Shown here piece after piece: positions 35,265 to 43,826 of a DNA stretch of 64,000 nucleotides. The notes below the pieces were generated by a model, which worked only from the letters and a program-made list of their open reading frames with translations, was not told the origin of the DNA and made no database searches. Source of the stretch: JASGIT01 sp047601665 (lineage in GTDB: Bacteria; Pseudomonadota; Gammaproteobacteria; Burkholderiales; Burkholderiaceae_C); contig JASGIT010000001.1 in NCBI GenBank assembly GCA_047601665.1, positions 124,001-188,000 on the forward strand, in the 5' to 3' direction. How positions within the stretch are numbered: the first letter of the stretch is position 1; each line of letters begins with the position of its first letter. Both the position numbers and the translations under genes were made by a program.

Positions 35265-36296
35265 CTAGCTGACCTTGAGCAGACGGTACATGAAGATGCA
35301 GTCCCAATAGCAAGAGTGCAGCCATGCGTTGTCCGCGTCTTCTCGCTCCCATTGCCATTGATGCAAGGGCGGCTCCGGAAGCCGGTCGCTCGCTGGACAT
35401 CGAGCGAGAATCAGGTCTCGAACGGCTTGGGTCGGGCCTTCGGCCAGCCACTTGAAGAATGCGTTGTTCGGCTCCCTCGTCGCCAGCGTGTTGGCCGCAA
35501 TATCCAATGCAATTTCCTTTGTTCCCTGGAGTCTCTCAAGAAGGATACCGACTGCCACCAGGTGCTGTGAGAAGCCCGGCCTATTCACTAGCGCGGCAGC
35601 TTCCAGCAACGATGGCATCTTTCCTGAGAACGTACCGAGATTCCCGCGTAGTGACCCATTGGGCAACTCCGACAGGCCGGCATTTTTCTGCAGCCAGCTC
35701 ACCGTAGATGACAAGGCAGCCGAGTCCCCCGGGCGCAATGTGCACTCGAAGTTCTCCTTTTCGCCTTCTTTCGGCAGGTCCGTGCAAAACCGAGGAATTG
35801 GCGCCTGCACAATGCATGTTCCGCCGATCACCACCCAACATGGAACATGGTTGTGCAACCACATCAGCCACTTCCACCCCGAGTCGACATCTTTCGTGGT
35901 GACTAGATAGAGCTGAACTCCAAGTGCCATGTCAGGTGAAAAGCTGGCGCCACCGCGATCGTTGCCATTGACACGTATCCGAGGCGATCGGTGCCATTGA
36001 CCAGAGTCCCTGTCGAGAGCCTCCTTCACACCCAAACACCCCAGTGCCTCGCCTGAAGCGCAAAGCAAGCCGTTGAAAAGTGTCATATCTCCGTCGTCAC
36101 ACGGTTGCTTTGCTTCGCCTGTCGGGCGACTTGGAAACTTCACACCATCCTTCCATGCCTCACAGAGGAACGCAGTAGGTCTCCACAGGTGTTCGTACCG
36201 ACTCTCCAGTTCATCCGCAGAGACAGTCGTGAGAACGCAAAAGCCAATTAGCAAGCCAACGCTGAGCCGCCACAGCAACGTGTTCTTGCCAATCAT
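35265..36296 (-). CDS. Secreted protein of unknown function
   Basis: 343 aa. The ATG at 36296 (MIGKNTLLWRLSVGLLIGF) begins a clear signal peptide, cleaved probably after VSA near residue 27; the longer frame start at 36374 would bury it. The mature protein has about a dozen Cys (FLCEAW, LLCASGEALGCLG, HVPCWVVIGGTC, RFCTDLP, FECTLRPG), fitting a periplasmic disulfide-bonded protein. No domain is recognised. It lies 84 bp downstream of the glycine-rich secreted protein gene on the same strand, so they may be one operon. The IS66 element inserted downstream does not affect it. Confidence 0.7.
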   Translation of the reverse strand: MIGKNTLLWRLSVGLLIGFCVLTTVSADELESRYEHLWRPTAFLCEAWKDGVKFPSRPTGEAKQPCDDGDMTLFNGLLCASGEALGCLGVKEALDRDSGQWHRSPRIRVNGNDRGGASFSPDMALGVQLYLVTTKDVDSGWKWLMWLHNHVPCWVVIGGTCIVQAPIPRFCTDLPKEGEKENFECTLRPGDSAALSSTVSWLQKNAGLSELPNGSLRGNLGTFSGKMPSLLEAAALVNRPGFSQHLVAVGILLERLQGTKEIALDIAANTLATREPNNAFFKWLAEGPTQAVRDLILARCPASDRLPEPPLHQWQWEREDADNAWLHSCYWDCIFMYRLLKVS

Positions 36297-36380
36297 GCAT
36301 TCCTCCACAGGGCAGTCAGCGAACCGCGAATCGGTTGGGGTGCCAAAAAATGCCAGGGGCCTAGGCCCCATCACTCAGTG

Positions 36381-37442
36381 TCACTGGAACCCGAATAGAG
36401 CGAACTGGTCGTCACTCAATTGGGAAACAAAGGGTTGTCCCGCTCGTCCTTGTTCACCCTTGCCCCCGATCGGTCCACTCAAGCCCGAGCCGCCGGCACC
36501 ACCGTTGCGTCCGGCACTGTTGCAGAAGTTGGCAAGCTGTCCCTCGGAGCCGCCGGTACCACCTTGACCTCCACCACCGCCTGGCCCGCCAGGACCGCCG
36601 TCGCCAGCAGCCATATTCACTCGAACTGCTTGGAAGAGCGTTGCAATCCTCTCCGGCGTGGACACCAGTGTCACGTTGCCGCCGTTACCCCCCTTGCCGC
36701 CAAGGCCGCCAGGACCGCCTGCCCCACCATTCCCACCGTTGCCACCCTGGCCCGGACCGGACTCACAGCTAGGCAGCCAGATCGTCGTGTTGAATGGACC
36801 GGATGCGCGAGCCTGTCTTGCTGACGATCCGCGGGTCCCTGGGCCGCCATTGCCTCCGATCTGGCCTAACCCCCCGGTGCCGCCAACGCCGCCAGCGAAA
36901 TCGACGACCAAGCCGCCTTGTCCTACATTGCGAGTGAAAACAGTTAAGGCCGGTGCATTGGGCCCTGTAAGGCCGGTTGCTCCAGGGGCTCCGCTTGAGC
37001 CGTCACCGCCGCGCGCACCTTCTCCGCTGCCACCAGCTCCCGCGGAGGCCTGTCCACGATCGGCCGGGGCCGCTGGGACGTTGCGTTGCCAAGTGATGAT
37101 GCCTGGATTGTTAGGATCCTCGACCAGGATCTTGTTAGCAACGATGTAAAAGGAACCAGCCGTGTTGGGCGTTCCATCCTGGAGGATAAGACGGCCCTTC
37201 GGCTTGAAAATCAATTCGTTGGCGGTCAGGAGCTGAGCCCCGAAGTACGTATCACCTTCAACCACAAAACGTCGATTCGGGCTGAGAACGAATGTCGCTT
37301 TCGCACGGGAAGCAATCTCGCTCAGTTTGTCCGCGTCGTCTGCCATGTCTACAGGCGTTGGGACTACGGGCTGAGCAAAACTCATGGACACGCCCGTCGC
37401 AGCCAAGCAGACACTTACCAGAATTCTAGATAGTGATCGCAT
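36381..37442 (-). CDS. Secreted glycine-rich repeat protein
   Basis: 353 aa. The ATG at 37442 has GAGGAA upstream and opens a signal peptide (RILVSVCLAATGVSMSFAQ). Residues 50-120 form a beta-rich domain (FVVEGDTYFGAQLLTANEL, FYIVANKILVEDPNNPG). From about 130 on the protein is dominated by GG-x and G-x-y repeats (GGNGGNGGAGGPGGLGGKGG type), interrupted by non-repeat segments. It resembles collagen-like or PGRS-like surface proteins and may be exported or form an extracellular structure. It is upstream of the other secreted protein gene. Function unknown. Confidence 0.72.
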   Translation of the reverse strand: MRSLSRILVSVCLAATGVSMSFAQPVVPTPVDMADDADKLSEIASRAKATFVLSPNRRFVVEGDTYFGAQLLTANELIFKPKGRLILQDGTPNTAGSFYIVANKILVEDPNNPGIITWQRNVPAAPADRGQASAGAGGSGEGARGGDGSSGAPGATGLTGPNAPALTVFTRNVGQGGLVVDFAGGVGGTGGLGQIGGNGGPGTRGSSARQARASGPFNTTIWLPSCESGPGQGGNGGNGGAGGPGGLGGKGGNGGNVTLVSTPERIATLFQAVRVNMAAGDGGPGGPGGGGGQGGTGGSEGQLANFCNSAGRNGGAGGSGLSGPIGGKGEQGRAGQPFVSQLSDDQFALFGFQ

Positions 37443-38043
37443 AGAGTTCCTCACGTTAATGGATGATCAAGAAGATATCCGTCTGCCTTCCAACGAACAT
37501 CATCAACATTGAGGAGATGCTTGGTAAGCATCCGTCCAAATCACTTGGAACGAGTGCGAAGCGCTGGCGAAGAACGTGTCCGCGCAACCTAGGTGGCGAT
37601 GACAAACGAGAAGACCGTGGCCCTACGCCGGTACTGCAACAAAGGCGAGCGCGCAATCCACATTTTCGGCGACGTACTCCACGACCTCTTTCGTGATCCC
37701 GTTTTCCAGGGTCTTCTTGCCCCAATATGCGCTGCAACGTAAGCGGTAAGTCGCGGACGTCCTTGCCGGCCTGATCAGCGTTTGATACAAGCATCCTTGG
37801 GCAGCTACCAGAGAGTTGGGGTTCCGGAGGAACCCTACACATTCCCATCCGATTCTGCACACCTAAACCTAAGGGTTGCGAGCGAGTGATGTTGCTGACA
37901 ACGGCGATCACGAGCAGGAAACTTGACGGGCCAGGAGCCCGCTCACGGCGAGCATTCAGAGTTGCACCCAACCTGTTTAGGAATTGGTCCTAACTATGTG
38001 TTTGCCCAGCCCTTGGAAATGTCACAGCTTGACATTGCGAGGG
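37443..38043. other. 600-bp stretch without a supported gene
   Basis: The first part holds the promoter of the glycine-rich protein gene. A minus-strand open stretch (37623-37862) ends in a protein-like tail (KTLENGITKEVVEYVAENV) but has no recognisable family or start signal. Nothing else is seen. Confidence 0.4.
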
Positions 38044-38211
38044 TGTATCGACGAGTTCTTCAGCCCGGTCGACGGCATCCGCGATCTGACGCGCCGCGCC
38101 CGGGCGATGCGCGAGAGGGTTCTTCAGTGGACAGGCACTCCCTGCGGCATCGGCCCGACCACGGCGCTGGCTAAGCTCGCCAATCACGTCGCCAAGTCGG
38201 CGGACAGCAGG
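38044..38211 (+). pseudogene. umuC: Internal fragment of umuC (Y-family DNA polymerase V subunit)
   Basis: The frame reads CIDEFFSPVDGIRDL, TRRARAMRERVLQWTG, then CGIGPTTALAKLANHVAKS. This is the palm/finger region around the conserved SIDE and IG-x-TK-LAKLAN motifs of UmuC. The Ser of SIDE is Cys here and residues around the second motif are missing. Nothing of the N or C terminus remains. Plasmid- or element-borne umuC genes are common in mobile DNA, which fits an eroded island edge. Confidence 0.75.
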
Positions 38212-38230
38212 AACAAACTGAACTTCCGCC

Positions 38231-38260
38231 GTCGTCAAGATGGGCTCACGGCACGCTTAC
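38231..38260 (+). repeat. IS66-type right end, copy 1
   Basis: GTCGTCAAGATGGGCTCACG followed by GCACGCTTAC. In inverse it begins GTAAGCG, the terminal motif of IS66 elements. It directly follows the umuC fragment. Confidence 0.6.
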
Positions 38261-38337
38261 ACGCATCCAGCAAGCCAGATTGAAGAACTGCTGCCCCGTC
38301 GCCGGGTAGCACCGGCGGGGTCCTGATCACCGCACCC
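38261..38337 (+). pseudogene. 3' tail of an IS66 tnpC
   Basis: The plus strand encodes SQIEELLPRRR, equivalent to the RIEDLLPHRW end of the intact TnpC at 35034. A short non-coding stretch up to the second right end follows. It is the last piece of an otherwise deleted IS66 copy. Confidence 0.55.
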
Positions 38338-38367
38338 GTCGTCAAGATTGGATCGCCGGACGCTTAC
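38338..38367 (+). repeat. IS66-type right end, copy 2
   Basis: GTCGTCAAGATTGGATCGCC followed by GGACGCTTAC, closely similar to copy 1 located 107 bp upstream. Inverse begins GTAAGCG. It abuts the broken GH19-like gene and marks the distal edge of the accessory DNA. Confidence 0.65.
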
Positions 38368-38374
38368 TCGCCCC

Positions 38375-38761
38375 CTATCTCGGCATCAACTGGTCGCCCT
38401 TGAGAAAAGCGGCCTGGAAGTCCTGCCAGCCGTGCGTTCCGCCGTTCACCAGCCTTCGCGCGGCCTGGTAATTCCCGTGCATGATCGTATCCTTGATGGA
38501 CAGCTGACGGTCTGCGAGAAACAGGCTCAACAGGTCTGCGGCGATCGTCGCCGCGTTCGCGAGTGATGGGTTGGAAACGAGATCGACAGGCGGCGTAAGT
38601 CGAAGACCGTACCTCGCATAGTTTCCCTGCCAGTGAGCTGGACAAAGCCCCTTCCGCGAAAGTTTGCGCCATCGGGGGGTCCTTGTTTCCATAGTCCGGT
38701 CACTGATCTCGTACTTCGTGAGAGACGCAATCGTGATCGCCATGTATGCCGTATGACGCAT
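38375..38761 (-). pseudogene. GH19-type chitinase/endolysin gene with two compensating frameshifts
   Basis: On the minus strand MRHTAYMAITIASLTKYEI opens in one frame. The core motif FRGRGFVQLTGRE lies in another frame. The first frame then resumes with NYARYGLRLTPPVDLVSNP and continues to NGGTHGWQDFQAAFLKGDQL and stop at 38375. KGRGFxQLTGRxNY is the hallmark of GH19 chitinases and phage endolysins of that fold, which cut chitin or peptidoglycan. The original N terminus with the catalytic region is at best partly kept. The gene is probably a dead prophage or element relic. Confidence 0.7.
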
Positions 38762-38828
38762 CGCAGACGCGGCGGCGTTCCCGGCTCTGGGCTCGAACAC
38801 CTTCCTGCCCCCTTCAACCGGAGGCATC

Positions 38829-39815
38829 ATGGCGGCTATGCCTCAGTTCTCCCCATCCCTCAGCGCCGGCGTGGACATCGGCGGCACCAAGGTCGCCGTA
38901 TGTCTGGCCGGTCCATCGTGCGGCGATGCGCCGCCGCCCCTGCTTACGCGCCTGAGCGAGCCCACGGTGAAGACCGGCGCGCCCGATGCGCTCGCCCGCC
39001 AGGTGCTGCGCCTGCTCGACGCGGCCTGCGCCGATTACGGCGTAGCGCGCGAGACCCTGGCGGCGGTGGGCATGGCGGCCTGCGGGCCGTTCGTGCAGGC
39101 GGCCGGGATGGTCAAGTTGGCCAACCCGAACCTCTGCGGCGGCCTGGCCGGCGCGCCGCGCGCGCTGGGCAACGATTGGACGCACGTGCCGCTCCAGGCG
39201 CCGCTGGTCCAGGCGCTGGGCGACACGCACCTGCGCATCGCCAACGACGCGCTGGCCGCCCTGGAGGCCGAGCGGCGCTGGGGCGCGCTGCGCGGCGTTG
39301 ATGATTGCGCCTACGTGACCTGGAGCACCGGCATTGGCACCGGCCTGTGCGTGGACGGGCGCGTGCTGCGCGGCAAGAACGGCAACGCAGGCCATGCGGG
39401 CCATTCCTTCGTCAGTGACTTGGCCGGCGAGCCACCGTTGTGCGGCTGCGGCAACCGGGGCGACGTGGAATCGCTGGTGGCGGGCGGCGCGCTGCTGCGC
39501 CGGCTGGGCGCGGACGCGCCCACGCTGCTGCGGGCCGCCGGCGCGGGCGACGGTGCGGCGCTGGCGGAGGTACGCGGCCTGTGCGCGCTGATGGGGCGGT
39601 TGCTCTACAACCTGGTGGCCACGCTGGACCTGCAGCGCATCAGCCTGGGCGGCGCGGTGTTCCTGCACCATCAGGCGCTGCTGCTGCCGATGCTGCGCGC
39701 GGAGCTGGCGCGCTACTTTCCGGCACTGACCGACGGGGTGGAACTGGTAAGCGCGGGCCTGGGCGAGCGCGTGGGCGACTATGCAGCGCTGGCGCTGCTG
39801 GGGGAATCTTCTTGA
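38829..39815 (+). CDS. ROK-family sugar kinase (glucokinase/N-acetylhexosamine kinase type)
   Basis: A 328-aa cytoplasmic kinase. The N-terminal phosphate loop AGVDIGGTKVAV, GMAACGPF, the sugar-binding STGIGTGLCVDG, and the ROK zinc motif region GHAGHSFV and LCGCGNRGDVESLVAG are seen. In the zinc motif the usual third Cys is replaced by Asp. The ATG at 38829 has GGAGG five bases upstream. The exact sugar cannot be told. It stands at the start of the core-chromosome part, next to the trehalose genes on the other strand. Confidence 0.88.
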   Translation: MAAMPQFSPSLSAGVDIGGTKVAVCLAGPSCGDAPPPLLTRLSEPTVKTGAPDALARQVLRLLDAACADYGVARETLAAVGMAACGPFVQAAGMVKLANPNLCGGLAGAPRALGNDWTHVPLQAPLVQALGDTHLRIANDALAALEAERRWGALRGVDDCAYVTWSTGIGTGLCVDGRVLRGKNGNAGHAGHSFVSDLAGEPPLCGCGNRGDVESLVAGGALLRRLGADAPTLLRAAGAGDGAALAEVRGLCALMGRLLYNLVATLDLQRISLGGAVFLHHQALLLPMLRAELARYFPALTDGVELVSAGLGERVGDYAALALLGESS

Positions 39816-39824
39816 GACTTACTC

Positions 39825-39880
39825 AAAAAACATAGCTGCCAGCGCTTTCTGCATAAGGGCTGGAGGCCAATTTTGCATGA
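39825..39880 (-). repeat. Dispersed palindromic repeat, copy 1
   Basis: In inverse: GGCCTCCAGCCCTTATGCAG, then AAAGCGCTGGCAGCTATG and a run of T. It shares the GGCC-TCCAGCCC block and the AGCGCT-GCAGCTAT block with the copies at 51359, 55193 and 63209. It lies between the ROK kinase and otsA ends, a typical REP-like location. Confidence 0.75.
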
Positions 39881-39884
39881 ATTT

Positions 39885-41270
39885 TCAGTCCCGCGCCTCG
39901 TCTTCTTCCAGCGCCTGCAGGAAGCTGCTCCGCCACCAATGCACGTCGTGCTCGCACACGCGCGCCATCAGTTGCTGGTGGCGCCGCTGGCGTTCGGCCA
40001 GCGGCATCCGCAGGGCGGTCTGCATGGCGTCGGCCATGTCCTGCGTGTCATACGGGTTGACCAGCAGCGCCTCCTTGAGCTGCTCGGCCGCACCGGCGAA
40101 GCGCGAGAGCACCAGCACGCCGGGGTCGGCTTCGTCCTGCGCCACCACGTATTCCTTGGCCACCAGGTTCATGCCGTCGCGCAGCGGCGTGACCAGGCCC
40201 ACGCGCGCCGCGCGGCACAGGCCGGGCACGCGCTTGCGCGCCACCGTGCGGTGGATGTAGCGCAGCGGCATCCAGTCCAGGTCGCCGAAGTCGCCGTTGA
40301 TGGCGCCGCACAGGCCCTCCAGCTCCTGGCGCAGGTCGGCGTAGGCGTGCACGTCGTCACGGCTGGGCGAGGCGATCATCACCAGCGTGGCGCTGTGCGC
40401 GTTCTCGGGGTAGCGCTCCAGCAACTGGCGGAACGCGCGCACGCGCTGCGGGATGCCCTTGGAGTAGTCCAGCCGGTCGATGCCCAGCAGCAGCTGGCGG
40501 CGCGAGTACTCGGCGCGCATGGACTCATAGGTCTGCACGGCTTCGGGGGCGGCGGCCAGGGCCTGGAACTCCTGCACGTCAATGCCGATGGGGAATGCCG
40601 CCACGCGCACCGTGGCGTTGCAGGCGCGCAGGCGCTGCGCGCCCAGCGTGTCGGCGCCCAGCTCGATGACCATGCAGCGGGTGAAGTGGGCCACGTCGGT
40701 CTCGCTCTGCAGGCCCACCAGGTCGTAGGCGAAGAACGAGCGCAACAGCCATTCGTGCTGCGGCAGCGCCGCCATGACCAGCGGCGGCGGCACGGGAATG
40801 TGCAGAAAGAAACCGATGCGCTGGCGGCAGCCCAGCGCGCGCAGCTCGGCGGCCAGCGGAATCAGGTGGTAGTCGTGCACCCAGATCACGTCGTCCTCGT
40901 GCAGCAGCGGCAGCAGCTTGCGGGCGAACATCTGGTTCACGCGCCGGTAGCCGGCCAGGTAGCCGGGGTTGAAGTCCGCCAGGTCCAGCCGGTAGTGGAA
41001 CACCGGCCACAGCACGCTGTTGGCGTAGCCCAGGTAGTAGGCGTCATGGTCCTCGGCGCACAGGTCCACCGTGGCCAGCGTCACCTTGCCGGCCTGGCGC
41101 GTCTGCAGGCGGCCTTCGCCGGGCGTGCCGTCCTGGGCCACGGCGCCGCTCCAGCCGAACCACAGGCCGCCGGTGTGGTTCAGGGCCTCGCCCAGCGCCA
41201 CCGCCAGGCCGCCAGCGGCGGTCTTGCGCGGGTCGGCCAGGCGGTTGGAGACGACGACGAGCCGGCCCAT
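39885..41270 (-). CDS. otsA: OtsA, trehalose-6-phosphate synthase
   Basis: A GT20 glycosyltransferase of 461 aa making trehalose-6-phosphate from UDP-glucose and glucose-6-phosphate. The N terminus LVVVSNRLADP is typical, followed by the N-terminal GGLAVAL loop, VWVHDYHLIPL, IGFFLHIPVPPP, GIDRLDYSKGIPQR and a C-terminal DGMNLVAKEYV. It is the last gene of the operon otsB, GH15 hydrolase, otsA; it begins 1 bp after the GH15 stop. Induction by osmotic or heat stress is common for the pathway. Confidence 0.96.
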   Translation of the reverse strand: MGRLVVVSNRLADPRKTAAGGLAVALGEALNHTGGLWFGWSGAVAQDGTPGEGRLQTRQAGKVTLATVDLCAEDHDAYYLGYANSVLWPVFHYRLDLADFNPGYLAGYRRVNQMFARKLLPLLHEDDVIWVHDYHLIPLAAELRALGCRQRIGFFLHIPVPPPLVMAALPQHEWLLRSFFAYDLVGLQSETDVAHFTRCMVIELGADTLGAQRLRACNATVRVAAFPIGIDVQEFQALAAAPEAVQTYESMRAEYSRRQLLLGIDRLDYSKGIPQRVRAFRQLLERYPENAHSATLVMIASPSRDDVHAYADLRQELEGLCGAINGDFGDLDWMPLRYIHRTVARKRVPGLCRAARVGLVTPLRDGMNLVAKEYVVAQDEADPGVLVLSRFAGAAEQLKEALLVNPYDTQDMADAMQTALRMPLAERQRRHQQLMARVCEHDVHWWRSSFLQALEEDEARD

Positions 41271-41271
41271 G

Positions 41272-43059
41272 TCAGATCACCGAATCCCACGGGGCCGACA
41301 GGCGCATGGCGGCGTTGATGATGCCGACCATGGAGTACGTCTGCGGGAAGTTGCCCCACATCTCGCCGGTGGTGGCGTGCGTGTCCTCCGACAGCAGGCC
41401 GAGCGGGTTGCGCACCGCCAGCATGGCCTCGAAGATCTCGCGCGCCTGTTCGCGACGGCCGGTGCGGGCGAGCGCGTCGATGCGCCAGAAGGTGCAGATG
41501 TTGAACGAGGTCTCGGGCTTGCCGAAGTCGTCCGCCGCCTCGTAGCGGCGCATGTAGGGGCCGTCGCACAGCGTGGCTTCCATCGCGTCGAGCGTGCTCA
41601 TGAAGCGCGGGTCAGCGGGGTCGATCAGGCCGACCTCGGCCATCAGCAGCACGCTGGCGTCCAGCTCGCTGCCGCCGAAGCTCTCGGCGAAGGCGCCGCG
41701 CGCCGGGCTCCAGGCGCGCTCCAGGATCTCGGCGCGCATACGCTCGGCGTGCCCGTGCCAGAAGCGCGCGCGCTCGGGCAGCCCCAGCACGGTGGCGATC
41801 TTGCCCAGGCGGTCGCACGCGGCCCAGCTCATCAGCGCCGACGAGGTATGGATACGCGCGCGGGTGCGCAGCTCCCACATGCCGGCGTCGGGCTGGCCGT
41901 AGACCTGCACGGCGAGCAGGCCCACCGCCTCCAGCCGCGCGAACTCGGCCTTGCCGGCGGGGTGCAGCAGCCGCTGGTCATGGAAGGCCTGCGCGGCGCC
42001 GAGCACGATGTTGCCGTACACGTCGTGCTGGAAGTGCTCGGCCGCCTGGTTGCCCACGCGCACCGGCCCCATGCCGCGGTAGCCGGCCAGCTGCGGCACG
42101 ATGGATTCGGGCAGTTCGTGCTCCAGGCCGATGCCGTACAACGGCTGGATGTGCCCGCCCTCGGCCCGGCTCACCGCGTTGCCGAGCCAGCGCAGGTAGT
42201 CCTCCATGGTGCCCACTTCCGACAGGCTGTTGAGCGCGCGCACGACGAAAAAGGCGTCGCGCAGCCAGCAATAGCGGTAGTCCCAGTTGCGGCCGCTGTG
42301 GGGCGACTCGGGGATGCTGGTGGTCATGGCGGCGACGATGGCGCCGGTGTCCTCGAACAGCGACATCTTCAGCGTGATGGCGGCGCGGATCACCGCGTCC
42401 TGCCACTCCAGCGGCAGGTGCAGGCGCCGCGTCCAGAGCCGCCAGTAGGCGATGGTTTCCCGCTCGAAGCGGTGCGCCGTGTCGCCGATGCCATCGGTGA
42501 GCGACTCGTCCGCGCCCAGCAGGAAGCTGTGCTCGTGCTGCAGCACGAAGGGCTGGCCGGAGAGCACGTAGGTCACCGGCGCGTCGGTGTTCAGGCGCAG
42601 GGCGAAGTTGCTGTCCACGTAGCGGATGTGGTTGCTGCCGCGCGTGATGAAGGGCGCGGCCTGGCCCCATTCGTAGCGCACGTTGAGCCGCACGCGGATG
42701 CGCGGCGAGCCGTGCACCGGCCGCACGCGGCGCACCAGCATTCCGGGCCTGAAAAAACGCGAGTGCGCGAAGAAGCGCGGCGCGAAGTCGGTCACCTCCA
42801 GGCAGTTGCCGTGCGTGTCGGTGAGTTGCGTGCGCAGCACGGCGGTGTTTGGCTCGTACCACTGCCGGCTGGTGGCGAAGTCCTCCAGCTCGATGGCGAA
42901 GCGCCCACCCTCCTCGCCCGGCTGCAGCAGGGCGTTGAACACCGGGTCGCCGTCGAAGCGCGGCATACAGCACCAGACGATGCTGGCGCGTGCGTCCACC
43001 AGGGCGCTGATGGCGCAGTTGCCGATCATGCCCAGGTTGAGCGAGGGCTCGTACGTCAT
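41272..43059 (-). CDS. GH15-family glycoside hydrolase (glucoamylase/trehalase type)
   Basis: 595 aa. The N-terminal domain opens LNLGMIGNCAISALVDA and CMPRFDGDPVF, the standard start of bacterial GH15 proteins. The (alpha/alpha)6 barrel has SGRNWDYRYCWLRDAFFV, the general acid region, and EMWGNFPQTYSMVG near the C terminus containing the second catalytic Glu. It overlaps otsB by 4 bp and otsA follows directly. GH15 enzymes in ots operons may hydrolyse trehalose or maltodextrins. No signal peptide, so cytoplasmic. The specificity is not readable here. Confidence 0.92.
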   Translation of the reverse strand: MTYEPSLNLGMIGNCAISALVDARASIVWCCMPRFDGDPVFNALLQPGEEGGRFAIELEDFATSRQWYEPNTAVLRTQLTDTHGNCLEVTDFAPRFFAHSRFFRPGMLVRRVRPVHGSPRIRVRLNVRYEWGQAAPFITRGSNHIRYVDSNFALRLNTDAPVTYVLSGQPFVLQHEHSFLLGADESLTDGIGDTAHRFERETIAYWRLWTRRLHLPLEWQDAVIRAAITLKMSLFEDTGAIVAAMTTSIPESPHSGRNWDYRYCWLRDAFFVVRALNSLSEVGTMEDYLRWLGNAVSRAEGGHIQPLYGIGLEHELPESIVPQLAGYRGMGPVRVGNQAAEHFQHDVYGNIVLGAAQAFHDQRLLHPAGKAEFARLEAVGLLAVQVYGQPDAGMWELRTRARIHTSSALMSWAACDRLGKIATVLGLPERARFWHGHAERMRAEILERAWSPARGAFAESFGGSELDASVLLMAEVGLIDPADPRFMSTLDAMEATLCDGPYMRRYEAADDFGKPETSFNICTFWRIDALARTGRREQAREIFEAMLAVRNPLGLLSEDTHATTGEMWGNFPQTYSMVGIINAAMRLSAPWDSVI

Positions 43060-43826
43060 GCCTGATCCTCCGTCTCCGTGGCCGATGCTTGGACGCCCTG
43101 GCCGAGCGCCTGCACGGCCTCCTTCAGCCAGGCGCGCACGCCAGCTGGTGTGTCGATGCGCGCCTGTGCCTGCGTGGCGCCCTCGCCCACCTTCACGCCC
43201 AGGCCGCCCAGCGCCTGCGCGGCAGCGAAGCCGGCCTCGTCGGTCACGTCATCGCCGATGAACAGCGGCACGCGGCCAGCGAAGGGCGGCCGGCGCATGA
43301 AGTCGGCGATGGCGCGGCCCTTGCTCGGCCCGGCGGGCTTCAGCTCCAGCACGCACTTGCCGTGCAGCAGCTCGGCGCCGGGTACGTCATCCAGCACGCG
43401 GGTCAGCGTCTGCACGCACAGCGGCTCCAGGTGCGGCGCCTGGCGGTAGTGCAGCGCAATGCCGGAGCTCTTGGCCTCCACCAGCAGCCCGGGGTGCCGC
43501 GCCACCAGGGGGCGCAGGGCCTCCAGCACAGGGGCCAGGTCCAGCGCGGGCGCAGTGCCGACGCTGCCATCGCCCAGGCGCGTGTGCGCGCCATGCTCGC
43601 AGGCCAGGGGCAGGCGCAGGGGTGCGAAGAAGTGGTCGATGTCGGCCATCGTGCGGCCGGTGACGATGGCCAGCGCCCCCCCCAGCGCCGCGTGCAGCGC
43701 TCGCAGGCTGCGCACCGTGTCGGCGTGAACCCGCACGGCCTGGGGCTGCGCGGCGATCTCGGCCAGGGTGCCATCGAAGTCGAGAAACAGGGCGTGGCGT
43801 GCGGTGAGCGCGAACGGCATGGACAT
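43056..43826 (-). CDS. otsB: OtsB, trehalose-6-phosphate phosphatase
   Basis: A HAD-superfamily phosphatase of 256 aa converting trehalose-6-phosphate to trehalose. Motif I is LFLDFDGTLAEI with the nucleophile Asp, motif II IVTGR, and the later motifs KGRAIADFM and LFIGDDVTDEAGFA (motif IV) are in place. First gene of the trehalose operon; the stop overlaps the GH15 start by 4 bp. The promoter should lie in the 319-bp divergent gap before the ATP-grasp gene. Confidence 0.95.
   Translation of the reverse strand: MSMPFALTARHALFLDFDGTLAEIAAQPQAVRVHADTVRSLRALHAALGGALAIVTGRTMADIDHFFAPLRLPLACEHGAHTRLGDGSVGTAPALDLAPVLEALRPLVARHPGLLVEAKSSGIALHYRQAPHLEPLCVQTLTRVLDDVPGAELLHGKCVLELKPAGPSKGRAIADFMRRPPFAGRVPLFIGDDVTDEAGFAAAQALGGLGVKVGEGATQAQARIDTPAGVRAWLKEAVQALGQGVQASATETEDQA

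Noticed and set aside
36381..37442. Glycine-rich gene as a CRISPR-like or microsatellite repeat
   Set aside because: The repeats are at codon level (GG-x) inside an open frame with signal peptide and ribosome site, so it is a repeat protein.
37623..37862. 79-codon minus-strand ORF in the island gap
   Set aside because: No start signal or family; only the last 25 residues look protein-like.
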